Assembly (NCBI GenBank): GCA_021209875.1
Contig: JAGYVD010000001.1
Coordinates: forward strand, 2,852,001 to 2,916,000
DNA length: 64,000 nucleotides
Reading direction: 5' to 3'
From: Rosellinia necatrix
Taxonomy: Eukaryota > Ascomycota > Sordariomycetes > Xylariales > Xylariaceae
In this document: in pieces, positions 11,232 through 24,153 of the stretch
Numbering within the stretch: the first letter of the stretch is position 1
How the letters are laid out: each line of letters opens with the position of its first letter
Program-made: the position numbers and the translations under genes
The notes under the pieces: model-generated
The model's input: only the letters and a program-made list of their open reading frames with translations
Told to the model about the DNA's origin: nothing
Database searches by the model: none

Positions 11232-13932
11232 ATGCGGCGTCAGAACAGCTCGTGCGACCAGTGTAGGAAGGGGAAGCGTGCATGCGACGCTGCCTTGTTC
11301 GCTCCAGCGCCATGCTCGTCTGCGCACGGCGGTCAGTCATCTCACCTCTCAACCCCCCGATCGGAGGGCCCGGCACGGGGCCGGCGGTGATTGAACAGAC
11401 TCTAAACATGCCGAAGGCCAGGAACAACGGCCTGTAAGGCCATGTTCATATTGTCATAGGACCAAGAAGCACTGTACAACATACTGGGCGTCCTCGCAAT
11501 TCCACACCAGTAATTCCAGCCTTCACAAGGGGAGCCGATCTCATGGGCGTCGTGGTGTCGGTGTCGGTGCCCGTGCCTGTGCCCGTGCCTGTGCCCGTGC
11601 GATTGGACAACCCGACGCTTCCGACTCTTCCGCAACTGGCCTATTTAATGTCACGCAGGTACCCGGAAGCCACGACCAAGATCTATCCTGGCTGAACCAG
11701 CCATCCTTAGATCTTCAGGATGTTATGTCACGGGGAAATAATCCCCCGCCCATTCTGCAAGCCACAGGAAGTCTTTTTCAGGCAGCGCCATGTGACATAG
11801 TTGGCAATCTTTCTGCTTTTGACCACGTCCCAATACAGCAAGCCGAATCTCTTCCTGCAAGCCATGCCGCGTTTCCCGATGTATACACCGACGGCGACCC
11901 AGAGGAAACGGAGTTCGCAACGTCTCGTCAAACAGTGCATGGCTCCTCTCGCACATACCAAGATGCAGGTAGTCCCAGTATCGCCAGTTTTTATCCTTTG
12001 GGAGAAGGCCCGCCGCAGGCAGCTTGCCAGTCTGGGAGCAGCTCTCAGTCGTTTTCCGATTGGCCGCAGATTTCAGATGTCTCACTATCACCACTTTCGC
12101 CTCAACACGTTATGACATTCAGGACACACAGCAGCTTCATATCACAAAACCTAATGCACGTATATCATGACGTTCTCGAGCACAGCCTTTCTTGCTGGGT
12201 ATCTGAAGTATCCTGTCCTTACAAGATGCCGATGCGCAATAGAAACGAACCCCCAGGCGCCGCGTCAGTCAGCCCGAACTCCAATCCGTTCCTTGGAAAT
12301 ACACCGGCACAGCAAGAATGGGGGGATGTTTGGTCTAATAGGATCTACGCTCGTGTGATAAAGCTCGATCGAGCAGCACAAACGATGGGAATGATTCGGC
12401 TTACTCGCTCGGAGGATCAGGCCGCTTCAAGGGCCCTACATCTATCTATCATGGCCTTTTCGGCCCAGTGGGCTCAGAAGAGCTGCCGAGAACAAGAACA
12501 ATACTCGTCCATAGCCTGTGAAAGCGACGGAATCGGTCCAGACGAGGAAATGGCGGATGAATTTGACCGGCAGATCCAGCGTTCGTTATGGTGGCAGGCC
12601 CGACATGCTCTTGATGGTTGCGCCGAACTGGAGTGCTACCGGGTTGTGTGTGCAGAGTTGATATTTGGCCTGACACAAAAGCCTTGGGACAAGGTTAGTT
12701 TTGCTTCTGGACACGAAACTGACCCCTTGTCAAATAACAAATCAGAAAGACCGGCTATGGACGCACCAATTATGACCCAGGTCCAGACTATTCTGTCGAG
12801 AGACGGCCCACCAATCTTTATAGAGCGAGGGGTGCGCAAAGCTTACACGTTGAAGTACATGATGGATGTTCACGTAGCTGGATTGAGCCAACCGAGCGGG
12901 AACCGCCATGGCCAATCGTCATTTGAACAGCCCACGGCAATTGACATGCAGGATAGGCAAACTATAGGTTTGCTGTATTGGCTCGCGGTCATGTTCGATA
13001 CCGTCTCGGGGTCCATGAACCAGCGGCCAGTGATCGTAGCCGACCAAGACTGCCAGCACGACGCCGCGGATGACGATATCTCAGCACAACAGGGGAATAA
13101 CGTTCGCTGCTCGGACAGGAGATGGGCAATTCACCTTTTTATGCAGGACGATCCCAGAAGTCCAACCCAACCACTACGATGGCCCTGTCCCTACAATGAC
13201 GCCGCAAGTGCAGTGACCCGGTCTGGCCCAGTCAAAATCCTCCTCTATCGACATGTCAATTACCTCCAGGATTCAATACGGCGAGGATACCGCGGTGAGC
13301 CGATAGAAGAGATCATCCGAAACGCCGTGCTCATCTTCCGTTACTGGAACACCACGTACGGCGTGTTCTTCCGCGACCTGATCCAGCACTACGACACGGT
13401 GCCGCCGCGGATCCGGAGCTGGTTCTCCTGCATCCTGGCACACTGGCACCTCGCCGCGCTGATCCTCGCGGACCTGCTGGAGCGGGTGGACGGGGCCGGG
13501 CTCGGGGAGCGCCGCGCGAGCGAGGCACGCGCGGCATCCCGCACCGTGGAGACCATACGCCGGACGAGCGCGGACGAGCTGGCGGACCTCGCCCGGATCG
13601 TGACCCCGCCCGACCAGACATGCGGCACAATGGCGCCACCGCAGCTCCCGGGGTTCCACGCCGCCGTCGGCCAGGGCACCATCCTGACGGAGCCCTGGAC
13701 CGCCATCCTCATCCGCGCGTTCAGCAAGGCGTTCGCGTGGCACTTTGCCAGGGCCCAGCAGGAGATGAGCCATACCAGGGACCTCTTGGGCCAAGTCGGC
13801 CATGACGCCCAGAAGCGCATTACCGCGCGGTGCACGGATTGCGTCAGGGCGCTCTGGCAGCTTGGCAAAAAGTCCGACATGGCCAGGACCGTCGCGGAAA
13901 CCCTGGCCGCCGCGCTGGCTGGCCTAGAATAA
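11232..13932 (+). CDS. Zn2Cys6 transcription factor with an apparent 1-nt deletion in the zinc cluster
   Basis: Fungal binuclear zinc-cluster regulator. Exon 1 is 11232-11331, the intron 11332-11459 (gtcagt...catag) and exon 2 11460-13932. Exon 1 gives SSCDQCRKGKRACDAA with Cys 1-3 of the C6 cluster, then PCS with Cys 4 (codon 11313). Cys 5 (tgc 11321-11323, CARR) is one base out of frame: five nucleotides rather than six separate the Cys 4 and Cys 5 codons. With that base restored the cluster is C-x2-C-x6-C-x9-C-x2-C-x7-C, the splice phase fits, and the last Cys comes from KKHCTTYWASSQ at the start of exon 2; total 2574 nt, 857 aa. The remaining 820 codons are open and contain the fungal-specific regulatory core (GLLYWLAVMFDT, about 12968-13003). 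It may be a recent pseudogene or a sequence error. An internal start at 11725 would give 735 aa without the DNA-binding domain. Targets are unknown. Confidence 0.82.
11567..11601 (+). repeat. 12-bp coding minisatellite in the transcription factor
   Basis: Nearly three copies of gtgcccgtgcct in exon 2 of the zinc-cluster gene encode a repeated A-R-A-C block in a low-complexity linker between the zinc cluster and the regulatory domain. The 12-nt unit keeps the reading frame when copy number changes. Confidence 0.75.
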
Positions 13933-15044
13933 TCGTAGTGAGTGAGCGGCTCCTCTCGGCCCCCGGTATTATGTACATGCATATTCTTTCCCATTTTATC
14001 CTTGGTTTTTCTTCCCGTCACAGACGTATCCCTTCAAGTACCTTCCCAGCACCATGTGAGATACATGACTTAGCGAGACCTCTCTAATAAGCCTAAAATA
14101 TTCCTATTAATGCCAAGAGACAAATTCAAATGGTGATGCTAACACAGTCACCTAGATTATTAGCATCGTGGTATGTATAATGGCATGCTTAAATATAATG
14201 ACAGCTGTTACAGTATGATACGCCATACCCCGACAATGTTTATACTGAATGTACAGATCTTGTCAGAGTTTGTATAGTTACCTCTTTCCATACTGTGCCG
14301 AAATGGCGCTTGAGGCGTTACATGGATAATATTCCTCTAATTTTCCCCCAGCTTTTCCAAGAACAGTGTTCCCACTCTAATGGGCACATATGTTAAAGGA
14401 TCTATGTTGAATTCCCGATCACTGCTGGATCAAATGCCTATTGTTATTATCACACGTATGCTTCTTGAGGAAGTTCTAGTATTTGTGTTGAGGTGCGGAA
14501 CAACCTTGTAATATCACATACCAGAACCTCAAACTCGTGCCATATGACCCAGCAATGCTGTCCCATGACAGATATGACGGGGGGTCCGCTTGCTTTTGCT
14601 GAACGCTCCATGTCGCTTTCCACCACACCCGCCCTTAGCCGACAGTGTTAATATAGACCGTTATTGCCAGGGCTATATGCAGCTTGCATTCAATATGCAA
14701 TTTCCCCCGATTTCTGAGTCATATTTAGCCAACCATCGTAAGTCGCGCTATCATACATAATTCATAATTAATATCCGCCAAGCTCTCAACGTGCTCTTAT
14801 TTATCTGTGGAATTGGCTATCAGATGATACATCCTGCAGAGGCAAGCTATTATTGCATTGAAGCTGCTGCCGAAAGCCCAAACAGGAAGTGTAAATTTGA
14901 GAAAATGAAAATATCCCTATCCTTTCATACTTCCATGTTATAGCATATGCTGGGGTGGATTACGGCGTATACCGCACCTTCGGAGCACTCACTGTTGACG
15001 CAACCTGTCGGGCATTGGATGGAGTTATGTTAAATATATATATA

Positions 15045-15104
<60 letters not shown>

Positions 15105-15553
15105 AAAAAATGCAACTATGTAGATGCAACTAAATTTCGTGCGTTTGTTGATGCTCACATCTATTTGGCTCCAAGAGGGATGGATAGGCGACTGATGGAA
15201 CACAATTCCTGAACGTGCACTATGATACGACTAAGAATCCCTGATTGCCTAACTTTGGGATATCAACATCGGTATCAAGCCTCTGTATGTCGTTAGGTTG
15301 TCTGTCAACAATCGCAAACTTTATTGATTCAATTCTTCATACCTATTACACTCTAATTTCGTATAATTATCTATCTTCTTTGCCTTCAACCTTGATCTTT
15401 TAGTTGTGAAGGTCGACAGGAAGACCTTGTTAGAAGGCTGCATAGTCCAACATACATATGTGGGCAATGGGTTCAATCTGCAGCAATTAAGAGGTGTTGT
15501 ATATACGCCCATGTGCCATCCCCTACCTGTCAGGCCCGTCGCAGTACAGCTTT
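13933..15553. other. Intergenic between regulator gene and retrotransposon block
   Basis: About 1.6 kb without a supportable gene, moderately AT-rich but not degraded like the adjoining block. It ends at the five-base target duplication of the outer retrotransposon. A tetranucleotide microsatellite lies within it. Confidence 0.6.
15044..15110 (+). repeat. (GAAA)n microsatellite
   Basis: About 16 consecutive GAAA units, preceded by a short AT run. The open frame across it (lysine/glutamate repeats) is an artefact of the repeat. Confidence 0.95.
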
Positions 15554-15558
15554 AGCGG

Positions 15559-15773
15559 TGTTATGTTAAAATTGCCTAGAGTAAGGTCTAGTTATTATAA
15601 AGTAGCAGCTAAGTAGCAGGTAAATAGCTAAATATAAAAATAAAGCTTAATATTATTAATTTTTAGGCCTATTATTTAAATAAAAGGCTTTTAGTTTTTA
15701 TATATATAATTATGCTTTTAAAGCTATTTTTTAAAGTAGCTGGTATTTTGCTATATAATTTATTAGCTTAATA
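15559..15773 (-). repeat. Left LTR of element C
   Basis: Aligns colinearly with 39243-39458. The outer (left) part keeps its G residues where the other copy has A, while the inner (right) part has T where the other copy keeps C, for example a T run opposite a run of six C. One single-base length difference was seen. Confidence 0.92.
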
Positions 15774-16279
15774 AAAATTTTTTTTTTTTTATGCTTTGCT
15801 TTTAAAGCATAAAAAAAGTGCCGGCTAAAAATAAGCTAAATAGTTTTAAAGCTTATAATAATATTTTAAAAACTTTAAGTAGTTATATATAATAAATAAA
15901 TAATTAATAGTTTGCTATGTTTTTATTAAAAATATAATATATTTAAAGCTTTAATTTAGCAAAATTGTTTATTATTTTTTAAATATATTTTTTATTTATT
16001 TAAAAGCTTTTATTTAAAAGCTTTTATTTTAGCTTTTTTTTTTAAGCTTTATATAAAATTATAAGTTATATTAATTTAGCTGTTAAATAGCTGCTATTAA
16101 TCATAAAAACTTTTAAATATTTAGTTATTTATTTTATTATATAAGTTATTTTATTTATTATTTTTTGCTAGTTTTAACTAATTAAAATAAATTATTAGTT
16201 ATTTAGTTTATAAGTTAAAGTTTTTTTAAATAATAATAACTAATTAATTATAAAAAGCAGTTATTATTATTATTATTAC

Positions 16280-16319
<40 letters not shown>

Positions 16320-18191
16320 ATGTAAATATTATTTTGCAGCTAAGCTGCTGTTTTATTATATTTTATAAAATTAGTTTTAATTAAATAATAGTTTTTATGC
16401 TATGTTATGCTGCCGCTGCTTTATAATAATAAGCTGTTAAAGCTTTAATTTTAATAAACAGAAAAAGCTTATGTATTAAAATATAGCTAATATATAGCTT
16501 TTATAAGTTTTTTTATAAAGTTATAGCTAAATTAAAAATAATTAACAGCTAAATAATAATAAGCGTTAAATATATTTAATATTAAAAAAGCGTTAAACTT
16601 TATGTTATAATAAATATTTTTTTTTTATTTATTTTTTATTTAGTAGCTGCTTTATAATTAATTAATAATTAGCTTATAAACGTTTTTAAGTTTTATAAGC
16701 TTAAGTTAGTTTAAATAATAGCTGCTGTTGCTATTTTTAATAAAATATATATTATGTTTTTTTTATATATTAATAATTTAATAATAAAATAAATAGTTGT
16801 TGCTGTTTAAATAACAGTTAAAAAAGTTTTATAAGCTAAAAAAAATCAGGCTAATATATCGGCTAAATAAACTGCTGCTGCTTTTATTAAAACTGTTATT
16901 AAGCGGCAGAAACGCAAGCTTTTTATTTTTAAACGTTTAGCTGCTATTATTAAAGCTTTTGCTGCTGCTGCTGCTACTGCTGCTACTGTTTTATAAAAAG
17001 CTGCTAAATTTTTTGCTGCTATTAAAAAAACCTTTTTAAAACTTATTAAATTTTATAATAAAATTATAAGCTTAATTTTTTTTAAATAATTATTATTTAA
17101 CAGTTAATTAATTAATACTTAATATAATATAGCTTTAAAAGTTTTTTTAAAGCTTTTAATAAATAAAAAATAATAATATATAAAAAAAAAAGTCGCTAAT
17201 AAATAAAAAAGCTTTAGCGCTATTATTTTGCTTTTATTTTTTTGCTTTTGTTTTATTTTTGCTTTATTTAATTAATTAATTAATTAATTAATTTGCTTAG
17301 CTTTAAATTATTTTTATATTTTTAATAATATTTTTTATGTTTTTTTATATTTAAAATTATTATTGCTAATATATTTTTACTATTTTATTAAATATTTTTT
17401 TTAAAAGATTTTTAATATAATAATATTTTTTATTAAAAATATATTTTTTTTAATTGCTATAAACTTTTAAAACAAAAATGCTAAATTTTTACTATGTTAT
17501 TAATATAATTTAAATAAACTAATTAAAAAACATTATATATTTTATAAATTAAAAATAATTTTAGCTTATAAACTATTGTTTTATTTTTTATTAGTTTTAA
17601 TACTTAAAAAACTTAAATATTTATTTATTAGTTTAACGCTAAATTGCTGCTAGTTAATATTTTTAATAAATAATATAACTAGTTGTTTAACTTTAAATTT
17701 TTAAAATAATTTTGTTTTATTATATTATTTAGTATACTTTTAGTTGTTATATTTTAACAGCTGTTATACTGCTTAATAAATTTATTTAATTTAAGCTATT
17801 TTTTTTATAGCTTTTTTTAAATTATATTTTAAAAATTTTATAAATTAATTAAAAAGTTTTTTTAAAAAAAAGCTAAATAATATTTTAGCTAGGGCTATAT
17901 TATAAACTAAATAAACTAATATATTATAAACTTATTTAGCTATTATTAACTTTTTAGCTTAATTAGTTTGTTTAAAACAACTAAAAGTTTGCAAGTAATA
18001 TTTTAAAGCCTGGTTCTGTTATTTTGTTTAGCTATTTGTTTAAAAGTAAAAAGCAGTGCTTAATTTTTTACTAATAATTAACTAATAATACAGCGTAGCT
18101 TAAAAATAACTAATAAATATAAAGCTTTTATTTAAAACAATTTTTTAAAATATCCTATATTTAATAAATATATAAGCAAATAATAAGTCTG

Positions 18192-18448
18192 TGTTAGAGT
18201 AGGCAAGGGGTGCCAGGCTTGGCACCACCAGTTGCCCCACTGTAAGATTAGATAAGGTGGCCCAGGCCACCTGGGCTAGCCCACTTAGGCTAGGCCCACC
18301 CACCTACCTGTACTAGTAGATAAAATTTTAGGACTGCACTTAAAATTCTACCATTTTTATCACTAACACACTTATAACACTATAAACTAAACTAGCATAT
18401 AGCAAAATACAGCTATTTACAGCTTTATACCCCTAACCAGATTTATTA
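18192..18448 (+). repeat. Left LTR of element D
   Basis: 257 bp, matching 20615-20871 apart from transitions. Its outer end keeps GC-rich sequence including the near-palindrome ggtggcccaggccacc; its inner end has lost C and G relative to the other copy. Confidence 0.92.
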
Positions 18449-19867
18449 AATTAATACCTTTGTAACGATCGGACTAAAAATACCTCCTTAAGCAGCTCTC
18501 GCAAACTATTTATTTAAGTCTCGCGGTCAAAAACGGCTTTTTTGCTCTGCGGCAGTTTGTACTGCGCAGCCAAATATAAAAGAACTAATAAAATTAGCTG
18601 CAAATTACATTATTCTACTAACTAGTTAAGTTTCTAACTAACTAACTAATTAATCAGAGCCCTAAATTTATTAATTCCAGCCAGTCTTACTAATTTTATT
18701 GTTTTTAACGTTTTTAGCCAGATCTATTAATTCTAGCTAATTTAACCAAGCTACCGATTTTACCGACTTTAGCTTTAGTTAACCTAGCCTATTCTAGCCT
18801 AGCCTAGTCTAGCTAGCCAGCCAAGCTAAATTATAGCTTTTATTAGTTATTAAATAAAAGCTGTTTTAATAAATAATATACGGAAAAATATAAATACGCT
18901 ATAAAAACGCGTTAACAGCTTAAACAAAAAATATAATAAATTAACTATAAATATTATTAAATTAAAAATATTTTATATTAAGTTATAAGCTATAATTAAG
19001 TTTTTTAATTTAAAAATAAATGTTTTAAATATAAAACTAAACTTTTTAAAGTTAAAAGTAAGCTTTATAAATAACTGCTTAAACTTATTAATTAGCTATA
19101 TATAAAATAGCAATAGTTTTAAAAACTAAATAAATAATTAAATTAAAACAGCTTAAGCTAACAAGTTTAAAGCTAATAATTTTATTAAAGCTAATAATTT
19201 TATTAAAGCTAATAATAATATTAGCTAAAAAATTCTACTTGTAAAACTAATAAACACTAAAAATATTAATATTAGCTTTTTTTTTATAAATACTACAGCT
19301 TTTTTAATTAATCTAGCTATATATTATAAACTGGTTATATATTTAATTATTAATACAGCTATATATTTTATTTATAATCCGGCTAATTAAAACTATTTAT
19401 ATAATTTAGTACAGCTAATTAACTTAATTAACCAGGCTAATCCAGCTAATTAAGTGTTTAGCTATTTTAACGATCTAGCCTATTAAGCCAGTTGTTTTAA
19501 TCTAGCTAATTAAACTAGCTAATTTAATACAGTTAACCAGACTAGTTAATTTAATCAGGCCGATCTAACTAATTAAAGCTTTAAATATACAGCTTATTTA
19601 AAAGCTTTAAATATAAGCTATTTTAATTTTAGTTATCCTGATCCAACGGATATTAAAATAATAACTGCTAGAAATAACGTTATTTATACGGATATTTAGT
19701 TGTTTATAAATAAACTACGGGCTTTAATTAAAAAGCAACACTTTTTTAGCTAAATTTTTAGCTAAATTAATTACTTGTTATATAGTTAAGCTTTAAAATA
19801 ATAAAACAGCAAATTATTAGCTAACTAACAGTATATTTTATATAAAGCCGGCTTAAATAAAGTTATC

Positions 19868-20250
19868 GCAGCTTTAAAAAACCGTTTTAAAATATAGTCT
19901 AAACATATTACGCGTTTATTTATAATTAACAACCTGTTTTTACGTAATATAACTAAAAACAAGCACGCGATATTTTAATTTATACAACATAAGTTATAAT
20001 ATATAAAAGCTAATAAAACTTTAAAAAAAAATAATTTTAATTAACTAAAAGTTATAACAACTATTTAAAACTAATAAAATAAACTTATTTTTAATTATAT
20101 AAAAAAACTAAAAGCTAAAAAAACTTTAAAAAACTATATAAAAAAAATCGAACAGGCCTATAGTAAGCTTAAACAAAAAACTAAACGCTTTTATAGCTTT
20201 AGCTATAGCTTTAGCTTAATTAAACAAAAATATTAATAACGATTATATAA
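19868..20250 (+). pseudogene. Decayed gag-like reading frame of element D
   Basis: One frame shows a continuous lysine-rich, helical-looking protein broken by TAA/TAG codons at positions consistent with former Gln or Trp. The gag assignment rests on its place just inside a 5' LTR and its composition, not on a recognised motif. Confidence 0.45.
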
Positions 20251-20614
20251 ACAAAATAACTTTTAAAATATTAAAAGCTTTAATTATGCTAGTAAAGCCA
20301 GCAGTTCTGTTAATTTTAATACGCGTAGCTAAAACTATAAAAAAACTAAAAGCGGTTGCAACCGCAGTTGTTGCTAAACCGGCAGAATTTTTAAATAAAA
20401 AAATAATTAACTAGCATGCTAGCTAAATAACGGCTTGTTTAATTTTATTGCGTTTTTATATAAATTAGCACTTAAAAAAGCTTAAAGCTAAATTAAAGCT
20501 TTAAAACTAAATAAAAAGCTTAAATTAAACTAATAAAATTTTAAAAAATTAATTAGCCAGCTGTTGTTAAATAGTTGCTAAAAGCAGCAACTGTTTTTTA
20601 AATGCTTAGCATTT

Positions 20615-20871
20615 TATTAAAATAAACAAAAAGTGCCAGGCTTAGCACCACCAGTTGCCCTACTATAAAATTAAATAAAATGGCCTAGGCCATCTGGGCT
20701 AGCCTACTTAAGCTAGGCCTACCCATCTACCTGTACTAATAGATAGAATTCTAGGACTGCACCTAGAATTCCACTATTTTTATTACTAACACACTTATAA
20801 CACCACAAACTAGACCAGCATACAGCAAAATACAGCTATTTACAGCTTCATACCCCTGACCAGATTTATCA
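20615..20871 (+). repeat. Right LTR of element D
   Basis: 257 bp partner of 18192-18448. The inner (left) end is A/T-converted, the outer end is intact and is followed by the GTCTG duplication. Confidence 0.92.
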
Positions 20872-22539
20872 GTCTGCTAATCTAGCTGCTGTTAATTTAA
20901 TAATAATAAAAATATAAAAAACATATTTATTTAGCCGGTTTATTATTATTAATATATTATTACAAGTTTTTTTAGCTTAAAAAATAAAAAATAATAGCTT
21001 TATAATAAAGTTATAAAATATTTTTTTAAAAAAATAAGTTAGTATTAATAATAAATTTAATTTATTATAAAATTAATATATTTTAGCTTTAGTTTTTAAT
21101 ATATTAAGCATGTAGTAATATATTTTTAAATATTTTTATACAGGTTTTTTAAAAATAACTAGCAGTAATTTTTTAATAGTTTTAATTATATTTTAATATT
21201 TTAATATAAAAATATTATAACAGCTTTATAATAGCTTTTTATTAAATCGCTTAAGCTTAAAATATATATATAACTTTTAAATTATAATATTTTATTTTTT
21301 TAATTATTATAAAAGCTTAGCTTTTAAGTTTTTAATTTATTGCTGCTTTTATTTTTTTAAAACAATAAACTTGTTAGCTTGTTATATTTTTTTTATAATA
21401 TTAATTAAAAATTTATTTAAAAGTTTTAACGCTATTAAAACTATTATAAACAGCTTATAAATCTATAGTTAGCTACTTATAATTTTAGTAAGTTAAACAT
21501 AGCTTTTTTTTATATTATTATTTTATAGTTTTATAAACTTAATAAAACAGGCAAAAATATTTTATTTTATTTTTTTATTTAAGCTGTTTATTTTTGCTGG
21601 CTTTTTTGCTATAAACCTCTAGCTATTTATAAAAGCTTTAATTTTAAAAACACTGCTCTAAAAAAAATATTTAATACTTTTAAAGTTGCTAATTAATTTA
21701 CTGCGTTTTTTTAATTAAATTAGTTTCTATAAAAGTTTAATTTTTATAAATTTAATATTATTTTTAAACTTTTTAAAAATTAAAATAATATTTTTAATAA
21801 GCTTTTTGTTTAGCTTTTATATTTTTATAGTCTGGTCGTTTAAATAGTTTATTTATAAAATTTTGGCGGCCTGGCCTATATTTTATTTTAAAATTAAATT
21901 CTATTAAGATTTATAACTAGTTGGCCTGTTTAATATTTAATTAAAGTTTTATAATAAAATAGCTATAGTTTAAATAATTAGTTAAAATTAAAATCTAATG
22001 TTGAAAATAAAAAAAATAATGCTTTTATTATATAAACATGCAAAAAATAGCTAATAGCTTAACATTAAATATATAATAATAAAGCTCCAGCTTTTATAAT
22101 TTTTTAAAATAATATATTATTAAATGCTATTATTTTTAATATTATTAAAAAATTGTTGTTTTTATAACAAAGTTTAAAGCGTTTATTTTTAAATAAATAA
22201 ATAGCTAAAGCTTAAAATATTTTAAAATAAATGTTTTAATAAACAAAAGTTTAAGCTTTTAAAATACTATTATTTTTTTTAAAATAAAGTTAAAAATAAA
22301 TAGCTAGGTTTTTTTTAGCCTGTTTAATAAAAAAGCTGTTATTTTTATATAATTTTATATAAAGCAGCAGTAAAATTTAGTAAATTTTAAAAATATTTAA
22401 ATATTATAAACATTATAAAGCTAAAGCTATTTTATAATAGCTGCAACCTTGTTTTTATTTATTAAAATATTATTTAAAGTTATTATAAACTTTAAAAACA
22501 GAATAATATTTATAAACTAATTATATTTTTTAAATTAAT

Positions 22540-22740
22540 ATATAGCTTTTATTAACGTAGTTTAATAAATATATTATAAACTGTTTAAATATAGGTTTTT
22601 TATTTTAGCTGTAAATAATAATATTATTTAAATATATTATATAAAAATTATTAATAAAACCTGATAATATATAGTTAATATATTGCTAAAAAGTTGCAAA
22701 AGCGTTAATAAGTTTAAATAATATAATTAAATATTTAAAA
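22540..22740 (-). pseudogene. Decayed reverse-transcriptase segment of element C
   Basis: On the minus strand one frame retains the order of a Gypsy reverse transcriptase: a KLINAFATF block (from the Gypsy N-A-P-A-T-F region), then FINNFYIIYLNNIIIYS, which corresponds to the catalytic palm motif with Asp changed to Asn. Internal stops occur. It is not functional. Confidence 0.8.
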
Positions 22741-23357
22741 TAATTATATTTTATATAAAAAGCAGTTTTTACTTGTTTTTTTGCAGATATATAGCTAGTA
22801 GTACATATTTTTAAGTTAATTTTTATAAATATTTTTAAATTAAATAAGCGGTTTAATATTTTTATAATTAAAAGTAAAAAAATACGGTTTTTTTTAAATA
22901 TTTTATTTAATTTTTTATAGTTAATATAAAATTATAGCTTGTTTTTTATTTTAAGCATAAAAAAAATTAAAGCTTTTATTAAACTGTTTAAATAGCAAAT
23001 CTATTTTTTAAATAAAGTTTAACTAATATATTTTTTTAAAACTTGCTGTTTTTTTTTATTTAAAAAATATATAAAGTTTAAAAAAAGCACTTTTATATTT
23101 TTTAAATTAATAGCATGTTTTAATTAATAATGTTTAAAAAAGCTTTTAGTTAAGTTTAAAATTTTTAAATTTTTAAAGTTAACTAATTTAAAAAATAATC
23201 GACTTTTTATAATAAGTTTCTGCGACTAAGCTGTATAATAGGTTAATGTTTTAATATTATTAAAAATAAAAGTAATAATTAAGCTTGATTTTTTTATAGC
23301 CTAGCAATACTGCTTTAAAATAGCTATAAAAATAAAGTTTTTTTTTTATAAGCAATA

Positions 23358-23563
23358 TTAAGAGGTGCACCATGGGGGTGTAAAGTGTGTATTATAAAAA
23401 ATAAAGAACTAGTAAATCTAGGCTAAGCTAAAGTTTTACCTAGGTGTGGGCTAAAGCCCATATATATAAGGCTAGGCCTAATTAAGTTGTGCTTATAGCT
23501 ACGGGCTACAGCACTTTAAATAAAAGGCTTATATAAGCGCTCCTTTTATGCGCGTATATTAAA
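23358..23563 (-). repeat. Left LTR of element B
   Basis: Colinear with 37523-37727. It keeps GGTGCACCATGGGGG-type sequence at its outer end, where the other copy has A for every G, and is converted at its inner end. It contains tatataaggct and cttatataagcgc, which look like promoter sequences. Confidence 0.85.
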
Positions 23564-23883
23564 AAGCCGCGCTAATTAAAAAGTTCTGTTAACTTTAGCA
23601 AAGTCTGTTATATAATTTATCGCGGTCGGCCTTTTTTTTTAACGTTTATTTATATTATAAAACGTAAACTATATTAGTTTTAATATTTTTTAATAAGCTT
23701 TCTGCTGTATTAAAGTTGCTTTTTTATTATTTATTAATTATATTTATAACTTTATTTTTTTTATTTAATAAAATAGTTAAAGTTGTTGCGTTTTCGGTTA
23801 AAATAATGCTTAAAAATAATTTCTATTTTGTATATATTTTTTTTGTTAAAATCTTGTTTTGTTTTTATAAGTTTAAACAGTAG

Positions 23884-24153
23884 TGTTATGGCCCACAGCC
23901 ATAATGGCGATCTCTGATTGGCCGGCTGGCCAGTCGATCCCTGATTGGCCACCTGGCTAGGCAGGTATAGGTGTGGAATAGTAAATATAGTAGATAGGCT
24001 AGTTATGTAGTGAATAGCTAGTAGTATATATAAGTAGGAATTCCGGCCGTTGGCCCTATATATAGTTTTTTTTTTTTTTTAACTTTAGTTTTTTTTTTTA
24101 ATATATAAATATAGTTGGGCATTATTCTAACTGCTGTTATTGCAGCTATTATA
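23884..24153 (+). repeat. Left LTR of element A
   Basis: 270 bp. Its outer half keeps two diverged copies of a gatccctgattggcc-like block; its inner half is converted to T/A, for example a long T run where the right copy has ttttctc. Confidence 0.95.

Larger units (their letters stand above)
18192..20871 (+). mobile_element. Element D: short non-autonomous LTR retrotransposon
   Basis: LTRs at 18192-18448 and 20615-20871, both 257 bp, begin TG and end CA in the intact copies; the target duplication GTCTG is at 18187-18191 and 20872-20876. The interior is only about 2.17 kb, too short for a full gag-pol. On the plus strand about 19868-20250 can be read as a lysine-rich capsid-like protein interrupted by stops at probable former Gln or Trp codons. 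No reverse transcriptase or integrase block was found, so it looks like a gag-only element dependent on enzymes made elsewhere. It sits inside element C. Confidence 0.88.

Noticed and set aside
11399..11433. Possible 35-nt cassette exon in the transcription factor intron (acag before, gtaagg after)
   Set aside because: Neither phase arrangement restores frame with exon 1 and exon 2, and it would not supply the missing fifth Cys; the one-base deletion explains everything more simply.
14955..15212. Open frame across the (GAAA)n run
   Set aside because: The lysine/glutamate stretch is just the translated microsatellite.
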